A stretch of 12,412 nt of DNA, taken from NCBI GenBank assembly GCA_016839905.1, contig JAEOTJ010000437.1, forward strand, positions 1 to 12,412, written 5' to 3'. Position 1 is the first letter of the stretch. Every line of letters begins with the position of its first letter. Source of the DNA: Promethearchaeota archaeon (GTDB taxonomy: Archaea > Asgardarchaeota > Lokiarchaeia > Sigynarchaeales > SOKP01). The notes beneath the pieces were generated by a model. The model was not told the DNA's origin, did not search any database, and saw nothing but the letters and a program-made list of their open reading frames with translations. Shown here piece after piece: positions 1 through 6,038 of the stretch. A program made the position numbers and the translations under genes.

Positions 1-401
1 AATCCAATCATTTCATTTGAAACTGGAGGAAATAACAAAGATTTTAAACCGGTTTCATCAGCTAATTTTAAACTGTTCCATACTGCCATCATAAGCTTTT
101 TTCCTTCATGACCTTGTCCGATTTTTGGTGGAACACAATGAATAATATATTGCGCCTTAAGATTTCCTCCAGAAGTCATCACGGCATGTCCTACAGAAAT
201 AGTTGTAAGCTTATTAATGATTTTATTGCATTCAACTTGAACTTTTGCTCCCGCTGATTTCAATACCTCACATCTTAGTTTTCCACTAGGTAAAAGTCGA
301 GTATTAGTAGGAATTACTATTGCTTCATATTCAGTATTAATATATTCTCCTATAAAAATCTCTATAACTGTATTATTGATTGTAATCTGATTCATTAACA
401 T
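1..401 (-). CDS. Macrodomain protein (ADP-ribose-binding family), C-terminus cut by window edge
   Basis: Reading the minus strand from the ATG at 401-399 gives 133 codons without a stop, running off the left edge. The protein matches the macrodomain fold in order: a beta strand ending in PTNTRL (residues 31-36, place of the family's NAAN), a degenerate glycine loop PSGKL (39-43), then VGHAVMTSGGN (70-80) and YIIHCVPP (85-92), which correspond to the usual GEAVITSGGNLPAKYVIHTVGP block, and FPPVSNEMIG (124-133) at the place of PAISTGIFG. Macrodomains bind or hydrolyse ADP-ribose and its derivatives, normally in the cytosol. The glycine-rich loop is poorer than in typical active hydrolases, so binding is safer to infer than catalysis. 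A second in-frame ATG at 395-393 is an alternative start; no clear Shine-Dalgarno is seen. An AT-rich TATA-like stretch near 414-431 would give a very short leader. The gene is divergent from the zinc-ribbon genes. Confidence 0.8.
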   Translation of the reverse strand, partial: MLMNQITINNTVIEIFIGEYINTEYEAIVIPTNTRLLPSGKLRCEVLKSAGAKVQVECNKIINKLTTISVGHAVMTSGGNLKAQYIIHCVPPKIGQGHEGKKLMMAVWNSLKLADETGLKSLLFPPVSNEMIG

Positions 402-472
402 TCTTATGAAAGTAATTATATATATATTTTTTCTTTAAATCAAATTAAGGATTCATTCTCAAAAATTGGATT

Positions 473-489
473 CCTAAAAAGTTTTATAG
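473..489 (+). promoter_or_regulatory. Probable archaeal BRE/TATA promoter of the first zinc-ribbon gene
   Basis: The string CCTAAAAAGTTTTATAG has an A-rich BRE-like part followed by a TTTTATAG TATA box. Archaeal transcription usually starts about 25 bases downstream, here near 508-513, leaving a leader of about 20 bases before the ATG at 533. Assigned from position and sequence only. Confidence 0.45.
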
Positions 490-532
490 TTAATTGATTT
501 TATAAGGATCAAAAAAGTGGATTTAATAAAAA

Positions 533-1039
533 ATGTCTCCAAGATATGGATATGTCTCATTGAACAATAAATTAGTAGAAGTTTGGAACTCTAGTTTAAA
601 ATATTGGAGTCTAAGCAAGAAATTCACGATTAAAGAGAATTCATCATTCTTAACTAAAGAATTCGCAAAGATGCATTTATCAAGACCACATGCTCTTAGT
701 CAATCAGAAGATTATTATATTAAATTAGTTCCTGATCCTTCAAATTCAAATATAACTCATCTTAAAATCTATTTCGAACCCTTAACTGGTTCTATTGGAA
801 GAATGGAGAGAATGATGAATGATTGGATTAGATCTCTTGCTTCAACTCAAATTACATTTCAAAGAAGAGCAAATAAAGAAATTGAAGCTTATTTTAATGA
901 CGAGTTGGATGAACTTCATAAGAGGGAAATAAAGGAGGAAGAAGAGGAAAAAAAGAAAGCAAAATTTTGTTCTTTTTGTGGTGAAGAGGTTAAGCCAACA
1001 TTCAAGTTCTGTCTGAAATGCGGTTCAAAATTAGATTAA
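533..1039 (+). CDS. Hypothetical protein with C-terminal zinc ribbon
   Basis: 168 residues, no membrane segment. Residues 1-115 form a globular domain that I do not recognise. They are followed by a highly charged, probably helical linker (about 116-144, with the run EEEEEKKK) and a C-terminal zinc ribbon with two CxxC knuckles, C146/C149 and C160/C163 (CSFCG and CLKCG). Such terminal ribbons usually act as small structural or protein-binding modules; the sequence gives no enzymatic motif. A TATA-like box lies about 45 bases upstream; the ribosome site is weak. The next zinc-ribbon gene follows after 25 bases with its own good Shine-Dalgarno, so the two are probably co-transcribed. Function unknown. 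Confidence 0.75.
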   Translation: MSPRYGYVSLNNKLVEVWNSSLKYWSLSKKFTIKENSSFLTKEFAKMHLSRPHALSQSEDYYIKLVPDPSNSNITHLKIYFEPLTGSIGRMERMMNDWIRSLASTQITFQRRANKEIEAYFNDELDELHKREIKEEEEEKKKAKFCSFCGEEVKPTFKFCLKCGSKLD

Positions 1040-1064
1040 CTATTGAATAAAAGAAGGATTTAAC

Positions 1065-1400
1065 ATGAGAACTTGTGAAAATTGTGGATATGAAAATGAA
1101 TCACGAGATAATTTCTGTGGGGGATGTGGAAAGAGTTTTGAAACTGAGAGGCTTCAGGAGAGTCAAACACAGCCAAGGCCAAAAGACACACATATTAGGG
1201 ATTTTTTTTATTTAATTTATTGTGCTTTAGTTTTAATCATTACAGGGATTGTTGTTGTCATTCTTACTTTAATTTTCGGATTTTGGATTGAATTAATTAG
1301 TTTTATAATTACATTATTCATATTAATAGGTTGTTTAAGTCAAATATTTGTTGCTTTTATTGATCATATTCGAGAAAATCGTGAATGGAAAAGAGAATAA
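1065..1400 (+). CDS. Small membrane protein with N-terminal zinc ribbon
   Basis: 111 residues. The N-terminus is a zinc ribbon with C4/C7 and C18/C21 (CENCG and CGGCG), followed by a polar linker rich in Q, P and K, then two hydrophobic segments (about 47-71 and 74-99) and a short charged tail. The ribbon is probably cytosolic with a membrane hairpin behind it. This double-zinc-knuckle plus membrane-hairpin plan is common among uncharacterised archaeal proteins; no specific function can be named. The start is supported by an AGGA Shine-Dalgarno at 1055-1058, six bases before the ATG. It lies 25 bases after the previous gene, likely in the same transcript. Confidence 0.75.
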   Translation: MRTCENCGYENESRDNFCGGCGKSFETERLQESQTQPRPKDTHIRDFFYLIYCALVLIITGIVVVILTLIFGFWIELISFIITLFILIGCLSQIFVAFIDHIRENREWKRE

Positions 1401-1443
1401 ATAAATATAATTATAATTGATATTCATATCAAGTCAAGAAAAA

Positions 1444-1453
1444 AATTTAAAAG
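1444..1453 (+). promoter_or_regulatory. Probable TATA box before the third zinc-ribbon gene
   Basis: AATTTAAAAG preceded by an A-rich stretch resembles an archaeal BRE/TATA pair. It lies about 25-30 bases before the ATG at 1476, so the transcript would be almost leaderless, consistent with the lack of a convincing Shine-Dalgarno there. Confidence 0.4.
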
Positions 1454-1475
1454 AAAAAAAAAAGAGAATAAAAAC

Positions 1476-2168
1476 ATGAATAAATCAAAATACACTAAAG
1501 AAGATTTTAAATATGATTTAGAGAAGGGAGCAGTTTTCAATTTTAAAGCAAAAGGATACTTGAAATTATTATTTCTTTTATGGGTGATAGTCTTGGTTGG
1601 AATAGGAGGTTATTATCTCGTGATTATAACGTTAATCATTCCCTCTACAGGATTATTGGTTGGATCTGTATTAATAGCTACTGCCGTTATTGGGTTCATA
1701 TTTGGGATGTTTACAATCACTCGTAAAATTGAAATCGATCCTAAGGGGATAACTTGGAAAAAGGGATTTTCTGAAATGAGAATCAAATTTAAAGAAATTG
1801 AAGATATTTCTTTCTTTCCTTCAGTCTTTCTAAATCTTCATACAGCAAAGTTTTTTCTATATAATAAGAAAAAGTATAAAATAAGGACATCTCTAATGAC
1901 GACACCAAAAAAATGGTATAGCGAAGAGATGATTCGAAGTATAATTGATAGTTATTGGAGAAAAGTAAATCCAGATGCTCGACATTCCACTAAATCTGTA
2001 TCATCAACAACCCAAACTCAGAAGAAAACAATATCCTTAATAAATCCAAAAGCTAATCTCCCAAAAGAGAGCTCAAGTTCAATACAAGGATATAAATGTT
2101 CAAGTTGTTTGACAATTCATGAAAGAAGTCATAAGTTTTGTCCAAATTGTGGCGCTGATATGGAATAA
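1476..2168 (+). CDS. Membrane protein with PH-like domain and C-terminal zinc ribbon
   Basis: 230 residues. After a short polar N-terminus come two membrane segments (about 28-54 and 58-79). A soluble region (about 82-163) starts with the pattern KIEIDPKGITWKKGF, typical of the first strands of bacterial/archaeal PH-like (bPH2, YdbT-like) domains, then a conserved-looking helix ending in YWRK. A Ser/Thr/Lys-rich flexible linker (about 165-204) leads to a zinc ribbon with C208/C211 and C222/C225 (CSSC and CPNC). The PH-like assignment is from strand pattern and membrane context and is moderate. The domain order is the reverse of the preceding gene, which has its ribbon at the N-terminus. A TATA-like element at 1444-1453 suggests its own, nearly leaderless, transcript. 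Function unknown. Confidence 0.72.
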   Translation: MNKSKYTKEDFKYDLEKGAVFNFKAKGYLKLLFLLWVIVLVGIGGYYLVIITLIIPSTGLLVGSVLIATAVIGFIFGMFTITRKIEIDPKGITWKKGFSEMRIKFKEIEDISFFPSVFLNLHTAKFFLYNKKKYKIRTSLMTTPKKWYSEEMIRSIIDSYWRKVNPDARHSTKSVSSTTQTQKKTISLINPKANLPKESSSSIQGYKCSSCLTIHERSHKFCPNCGADME

Positions 2169-2197
2169 TAATAAAAAATTAAAAAAAAATATTTATT

Positions 2198-2217
2198 GGA
2201 GAAATATTAATATCTCC
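2198..2217. terminator. Hairpin between convergent genes, possible bidirectional terminator
   Basis: GGAGA (2198-2202) and TCTCC (2213-2217) form a 5-bp stem around an AT-rich loop. On the plus strand it is followed by T-rich sequence (2218-2242); on the minus strand by long T runs (complement of 2176-2190). It sits where the plus-strand zinc-ribbon gene (stop 2168) meets the minus-strand LURP-like gene (stop 2207) and overlaps the end of the latter. Archaeal termination relies mainly on T runs, so the stem may be incidental. Confidence 0.4.
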
Positions 2218-2749
2218 TTCTTTTTTCTGCTTCTTCTTTTTCATGATGCAACATTACAACAATCCCAAGAACAAGCATTGCACTATCATCATCCAAGCTT
2301 GGTTCCATTCTTATTCCATAAGTATCTTTAATTTTCCAAAGCTTTTTACTGACTTCAGCAATTGGTTTTTCTTCAAGAAAAATTTGATATTTTAACTTCC
2401 AGATACTTCCTTTCATTGTAAACAATTTATTTTCTTCAGGATCTTCAAACCAATATTTTGGTTTGATTGATACTAGTTTTTGCTTCATTTTTCCAATCAA
2501 GTTATCGTCATCTTTATCCCCTTTAAAGAACGAATAGGTTGATCTTAAAGAAATAGCTTTTTCTTTAACTGTCAATATTGCTTTTTCTTGATCGTCAATA
2601 TCATACAAGCGATAATTCTTACCAATGGATAACAATTTTGACGAGAATATTCCTACAGGTTCCTTATCGATACCCATTACATTTACTTTATCTCTAATGG
2701 AAAACATCTTTTCTTGGAGTAAAAACTCTCTTGTTTTTTTAAGCGACAT
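2207..2749 (-). CDS. LURP-one-related / YxjI-like (LOR) family protein
   Basis: 180 residues of repeated antiparallel strands typical of the LOR family, which shares the Tubby C-terminal barrel fold: FSIRDKVNVMGIDKEPVGIFSSKLLSIG (read as successive strands over residues 16-43), YRLYDIDDQEKAILTVKEKAISLRSTYSF (47-75), a second half with WKLKYQIF and KPIAEVSKK, and the family's C-terminal hydrophobic helix AMLVLGIVVMLHH (157-169). The predicted length is normal for the family. The role of these proteins in prokaryotes is not established; lipid or ligand binding by the barrel is a structural guess. No signal peptide or zinc ribbon. The ATG at 2749 begins MSLKKTREFLLQEKMF, typical of the family start. 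It is convergent with the zinc-ribbon genes and has 181 bases of upstream space. Confidence 0.82.
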   Translation of the reverse strand: MSLKKTREFLLQEKMFSIRDKVNVMGIDKEPVGIFSSKLLSIGKNYRLYDIDDQEKAILTVKEKAISLRSTYSFFKGDKDDDNLIGKMKQKLVSIKPKYWFEDPEENKLFTMKGSIWKLKYQIFLEEKPIAEVSKKLWKIKDTYGIRMEPSLDDDSAMLVLGIVVMLHHEKEEAEKRRRY

Positions 2750-2930
2750 AAATTCTCATTTTTTTTATTGACTTTTTTTTATGGATTTTAGTAATAAATT
2801 TTTATTTTCCTTTGTATATAATTTTATTCAATGTTCAATGCAGATTTTTCGATCAATTATTTATATCTAATACAAATAGAACCTTCTGACATTTCTGAAT
2901 TGAAAGGAACCAAATAAATGAAATTTTTAA

Positions 2931-3425
2931 TTAATCTTTTGTATTAACTTTAATTACTTTTTTTATTAGTTTCTCAACATTCTCTTCAATTTCTTTCATT
3001 ATTTTAATGTATGTCCTGTTTCCCATCATGTACGGATCTATAATATCCAAATCATCTTTTTCACCAGCAAATTCTTTTAAGCTGAATGTGATTTTTCCAA
3101 TATTAGGAATGTTATCAAAATTTCGGATTATATCCTCTGCTTGGTGCTTTTCCATAGTAATGATGAGATCTTGTCTTGAAAGTAAATCAGGATTAATTAA
3201 TTTTGGTCTAAAATCGGAATGTAGTATATTCTTAGAGTCTAGATATTTTCTAGATTCAGGTTGCATGTAAGAAAATGCATTAATAAAACCCGAACTGTCG
3301 AAATTCACATTTTTAAGATCTTCTCTATATTTTTCTTGCTTGAATCCCTTTCCTAAATATTCTGCCGCAGGAGATCGGCATGTATTACCGTAACATATGA
3401 AAAGGATATTTTTTATCTTAGACAT
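2931..3425 (-). CDS. Low-molecular-weight protein-tyrosine-phosphatase family protein
   Basis: 164 residues, standard length. The phosphate-binding loop is intact at residues 11-19, CYGNTCRSP, with nucleophile C11 and phosphate-binding R17. The general acid is the Asp of the DPY motif, D130-P131-Y132, in the expected C-terminal position. The family includes phosphotyrosine phosphatases and the related arsenate reductases (ArsC, thioredoxin type). The extra cysteines that thioredoxin-linked arsenate reductases need in the C-terminal third are absent, so phosphatase activity (protein, or small phosphorylated substrates) is more likely. It is cytosolic. The start at 3425 places the catalytic Cys at residue 11, as is usual. 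The gene is divergent from nadB; the shared 76-bp gap holds tandem repeats with TATA-like sequences on both strands. Confidence 0.9.
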   Translation of the reverse strand: MSKIKNILFICYGNTCRSPAAEYLGKGFKQEKYREDLKNVNFDSSGFINAFSYMQPESRKYLDSKNILHSDFRPKLINPDLLSRQDLIITMEKHQAEDIIRNFDNIPNIGKITFSLKEFAGEKDDLDIIDPYMMGNRTYIKIMKEIEENVEKLIKKVIKVNTKD

Positions 3426-3427
3426 AT

Positions 3428-3486
3428 TTCTTATTCACATAAATTATTCATATAAATTATTCATATAAATTATTCATATAAATTAT
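3428..3486. repeat. 13-bp tandem repeat in a divergent promoter region
   Basis: The unit AAATTATTCATAT occurs three times exactly (3441-3453, 3454-3466, 3467-3479), followed by a 7-base partial copy (3480-3486) and preceded by a degenerate copy (about 3428-3440, with C for T). Each unit contains a TATA-like core on the plus strand (ATATAAAT at the junction) and on the minus strand (TTTATATG). The array fills almost the whole gap between the divergent phosphatase and nadB starts. Confidence 0.9.
3477..3486 (+). promoter_or_regulatory. Candidate TATA box of nadB inside the repeat array
   Basis: TATAAATTAT in the last repeat copy lies about 20-25 bases before the TTG at 3502, so transcription would begin at or very near the start codon. 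The mirror elements of the earlier copies could serve the minus-strand phosphatase gene. Positional inference only. Confidence 0.4.
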
Positions 3487-3501
3487 ATTTTTAAGATTTC
3501 A

Positions 3502-5073
3502 TTGAAAATACGAACAGATTTTTTAATTATCGGATCTGGAGTCTCAGGATTAACCTTGGGAATAAATTTAGCTGAATTAAATCCAGACAAGAAGATATTA
3601 ATAATAACTAAAGAAAATATTAAAGAATGTAATTCCTTTTATGCTCAGGGGGGCATTGCGTGTGTTTGGGATGAATCGGATAGTTTTGAAAAGCATGTTA
3701 AAGACACACTTGTAGCAGGGGATGGGTTGTGTAATGAAACGGTTGTAAGAGAAATTATCAAACAAGCTCCAGAAAGAATTAAAGATTTAATTGATTGGGG
3801 GATAACTTTTACTAAAAATGAAAATGGAGATTATAATTTGGGGCAAGAGGGAGGTCATTCAGAACGAAGAATCTTACATGTGAATGACCAAACGGGAAAA
3901 AGTATTGAAACAAGGCTAGTTGAAAAAATTAAAAATTATGATAATATAGAGATTAAAGAAAAGTGGTGTGCGGTTAATTTATTCGCACAAGATTTAAAAT
4001 GCTATGGCGCTTATGCGTTGGAACAAAAGACAGGAGATATTCATAATATTGCTTCTAAAATAACAATTATTGCCACAGGAGGGGCTGGAAAAATCTATCT
4101 TTATACAACTAATTCTGATGTAGCTTCAGGAGACGGAATTGCAATGGCATATCGAGCCGGAACAACGATTACAAATATGGAATTCTATCAATTTCACCCA
4201 ACATGCTTATATCATCCTTATGCAAAATCATTTCTAATAACCGAGGCCATAAGAGGTGAAGGGGCTATTTTAAAAGATATAAATGGCAATACATTTATGG
4301 AAAAGTATCATCCTCTTAAAGAATTGGCACCAAGGGATGTAGTCTCGAGAGCAATTGACGCGGAATTGAAAAAATCAGGAGATGATTATGTTTTATTAGA
4401 TATCGCCTCTTACAAGGATTCAAATTTTATTAAAAACCATTTTCCAGGAATTTATGAGAAGTGCTTGGAATTTAATATTGATATCACCAAGGACTTAATT
4501 CCTGTTGTTCCTGCGGCTCATTATTGTTGTGGAGGTGTAGTTGCAGGAATTGATGGAACAACTGAGGTTAAAAACTTATTTGTTATTGGTGAATCTGCCT
4601 GCACTGGATTGCATGGTGCTAACCGTTTAGCAAGTAATTCATTATTAGAAGGTCTCGTTTGTGCTCATAATTGTGCTACAACAATATCTAAAATGATCAA
4701 GAAAATAAAATTGAAAGAATTTGAAATTTGGGAACCTGGAAATGCAGTACCTTCTACTGAAGCAGTAATTATCACGCAGAACTGGGATGAGCTCCGTCGC
4801 GTGATGCAAAATTATGTTGGAATTGTCCGAACAGATAAACGACTTCAAAGAGCAAAAAAAAGGATTAATTTATTATTAGACGAGATAAATCAATATTACT
4901 GGGACTTTAAAATTGAGAAGAATTTGGTAGAATTAAGAAATCTTGTCACGGTCGCAAAAATTATTATTGTTAGCGCAATATCCAGAAAGGAATCAAGAGG
5001 TATCCATTTTAATCTTGACCATCCAAAAAAGGCAAAAAAAGTTCGACCAACATTAATTAAAATCCCTTGGTAA
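3502..5073 (+). CDS. nadB: L-aspartate oxidase NadB
   Basis: 523 residues. NadB is an FAD enzyme that oxidises L-aspartate to iminoaspartate, the first step of de novo NAD synthesis; in anaerobes fumarate can accept the electrons. The Rossmann FAD motif is GSGVSG (11-16), followed by the FYAQGGIA loop (46-53) and EGGHSERRI (116-124). The residues known to be catalytic or substrate-binding in the E. coli enzyme are all present at matching places: E116, H232 (FHPT), R278 (APRD), H340 (AAHYCCGG) and R375 (GANRLASNSLLEG). A C-terminal helical domain follows. The start is TTG at 3502: no ATG or GTG is available before the in-frame stop at 3466-3468, and the FAD motif begins at the usual distance. 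No Shine-Dalgarno; probably leaderless. nadA and nadC are not in the window. Confidence 0.95.
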   Translation: MKIRTDFLIIGSGVSGLTLGINLAELNPDKKILIITKENIKECNSFYAQGGIACVWDESDSFEKHVKDTLVAGDGLCNETVVREIIKQAPERIKDLIDWGITFTKNENGDYNLGQEGGHSERRILHVNDQTGKSIETRLVEKIKNYDNIEIKEKWCAVNLFAQDLKCYGAYALEQKTGDIHNIASKITIIATGGAGKIYLYTTNSDVASGDGIAMAYRAGTTITNMEFYQFHPTCLYHPYAKSFLITEAIRGEGAILKDINGNTFMEKYHPLKELAPRDVVSRAIDAELKKSGDDYVLLDIASYKDSNFIKNHFPGIYEKCLEFNIDITKDLIPVVPAAHYCCGGVVAGIDGTTEVKNLFVIGESACTGLHGANRLASNSLLEGLVCAHNCATTISKMIKKIKLKEFEIWEPGNAVPSTEAVIITQNWDELRRVMQNYVGIVRTDKRLQRAKKRINLLLDEINQYYWDFKIEKNLVELRNLVTVAKIIIVSAISRKESRGIHFNLDHPKKAKKVRPTLIKIPW

Positions 5074-5079
5074 ATCTAC

Positions 5080-5100
5080 TTTTTTTCAATATTATTTTTT
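5080..5100 (+). terminator. T-rich tract after nadB
   Basis: A run of seven T (5080-5086) and one of six T (5095-5100) lie just after the nadB stop. Archaeal RNA polymerase terminates at such tracts. This would separate nadB from the aldolase-family gene. Confidence 0.4.
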
Positions 5101-5113
5101 GTAAAAGTAAAAA

Positions 5114-5167
5114 AGATAAATTATAATGTAATATAGATAAATTATAAGTATTACAGATAACAATTTA
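5114..5167 (+). repeat. Three degenerate ~21-bp direct repeats upstream of the aldolase-family gene
   Basis: AGATAAATTATA occurs exactly at 5114-5125 and 5135-5146, and a weaker copy AGATAACAATTT begins at 5155. The spacings are 21 and 20 bases, two DNA turns, which would place bound factors on the same face of the helix. They lie in the 107-base gap before the ATG at 5181 and overlap the likely promoter. The region is very AT-rich, so chance similarity is possible for the third copy. Confidence 0.5.
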
Positions 5168-5180
5168 AAGTGTTTATAAA

Positions 5181-6007
5181 ATGACTAGTATTGGAAAAAG
5201 TATAAGACTTGAACGAATGATGGATCGGGAAAGCCACCGAACCATTATAATCCCTATGGATCATGGTCAGTTGTATCCGTAATTCGCGGAAAGCCCATAA
5301 TGACTGTAGGGACAATTAAAGGTTTGGAAAACATGGCAGATATGGTAGATAAAGTTGCTATGGGTGGCGCAAATGCTGTACTAATGCATTCAGGGATGGT
5401 TGGTGCGGGACATCGGCAAACAGGAAAAGATATTGGATTAATAATTCATTTATCTGGAGCAACTACTTTATCTCCGAATCCAAACCGCAAGGTTTTGGTT
5501 TGCTCAGTCGAAAGAGCTCTTAAAATAGGGGCGGATGCTGTTTCTATTCATATTAATATAGGAGCTGATGACGAACCAGAAATGCTTCAAGACGCATGTA
5601 AAGCAGTAGAAAAAGCAAGAGAATGGGGCATTCCATTATTGGCAATGATGTATCCAAGAGGTCCAAAAATAAAAAATGAACACGATCCTGAAGTTGTTAA
5701 TATTGCTGTTAGAGCTGGAGCAGAACTTGGAGCAGATATCGTAAAAACTAACTATCCTGGAGATATTGACTCTTTTAAAGAAATCGTGAAAGGTGTTAAT
5801 GTTCCTGTCATTATCGCAGGGGGTCCGAAAATGGATACTATCAAAGATTTATTACAAATGGTTTATGATTCTGTTCAAGCTGGGGGTTCGGGAGTAGCTT
5901 TTGGAAGAAATGTTTTTCAAGCCGATGATCCTACAAAATTAGTTAAGGCTATTAGTTCTATAGTTCATAAGAATTATGATATTGAGAAGGTATTAAAAGA
6001 ATTTTAG
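5181..6007 (+). CDS. DhnA-family class I aldolase / ADH synthase, interrupted by a 32-nt BHB intron
   Basis: Join of 5181-5268 and 5301-6007; 264 residues after removal of the intron. Exon 1 reads [18 protein letters not shown] then [11 protein letters not shown], the classic N-terminus of archaeal 2-amino-3,7-dideoxy-D-threo-hept-6-ulosonate (ADH) synthase and class I fructose-bisphosphate aldolase. Exon 2 continues [15 protein letters not shown] through MMYPRG (Tyr147) and [11 protein letters not shown], with Lys178 as the expected Schiff-base lysine, to [14 protein letters not shown]27-H28, the active-site pair, sits just before the intron. ADH synthase condenses an aspartate-semialdehyde-derived unit in the archaeal route to dehydroquinate and aromatic amino acids; aldolase activity cannot be excluded by eye. 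Without splicing, translation stops at 5280-5282. Starting at the ATG at 5300 would lose D27-H28. The protease gene follows after 31 bases. Confidence 0.85.
5269..5300 (+). other. Predicted 32-nt archaeal BHB intron in a protein-coding gene
   Basis: Around the frame break the RNA folds as a bulge-helix-bulge. Central 4-bp helix AUGG (5263-5266) with CCAU (5295-5298). Bulge of three, UCA (5267-5269), on the 5' strand and bulge of three, AAU (5299-5301), on the 3' strand. Intron side: G5270-C5294, U5271-G5293, U5272-A5292, then UCCG (5276-5279) with CGGA (5287-5290) and a 7-base loop. Exon side: C5262-G5302, U5261-A5303, one bulged A, then nine pairs joining 5251-5259 with 5304-5312. Cleavage after the second base of each bulge removes 32 nt, joins C to TG as CTG (Leu30) and restores the family reading frame. 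The intron has an in-frame TAA at 5280-5282 and 14 of 32 G/C, richer than its surroundings. Confidence 0.8.
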
Positions 6008-6038
6008 CCTGATTAGATATACTTTAATAACCAGAATT

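Noticed and set aside
2119..2331. Plus-strand open frame overlapping two convergent genes
   Set aside because: It overlaps the end of the zinc-ribbon gene and the antisense of the LURP-like gene, with low-complexity, non-conserved translation.
3007..3270. Plus-strand open frame antisense to the phosphatase gene
   Set aside because: Shadow of a clearly conserved gene on the other strand.
3428..3486. CRISPR array or mini-satellite with spacers
   Set aside because: Units are contiguous 13-bp tandem copies without spacers and lie in a promoter region.
4645..4848. Minus-strand open frame inside nadB
   Set aside because: Antisense shadow of nadB; the translation shows no recognisable pattern.
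5181..5302. Pseudogene or sequencing-error explanation of the frame break
   Set aside because: The extra 32 bases are too many for a simple read error, the rest of the gene is intact, and the insert forms a complete BHB structure whose cut sites restore the family sequence. Not fully excluded without transcripts.
5300..6007. Stand-alone 235-residue aldolase beginning at ATG 5300
   Set aside because: It would lack the N-terminal strand and the conserved D-H pair, both of which are encoded intact just upstream in another frame and are joined precisely by removing the BHB intron.
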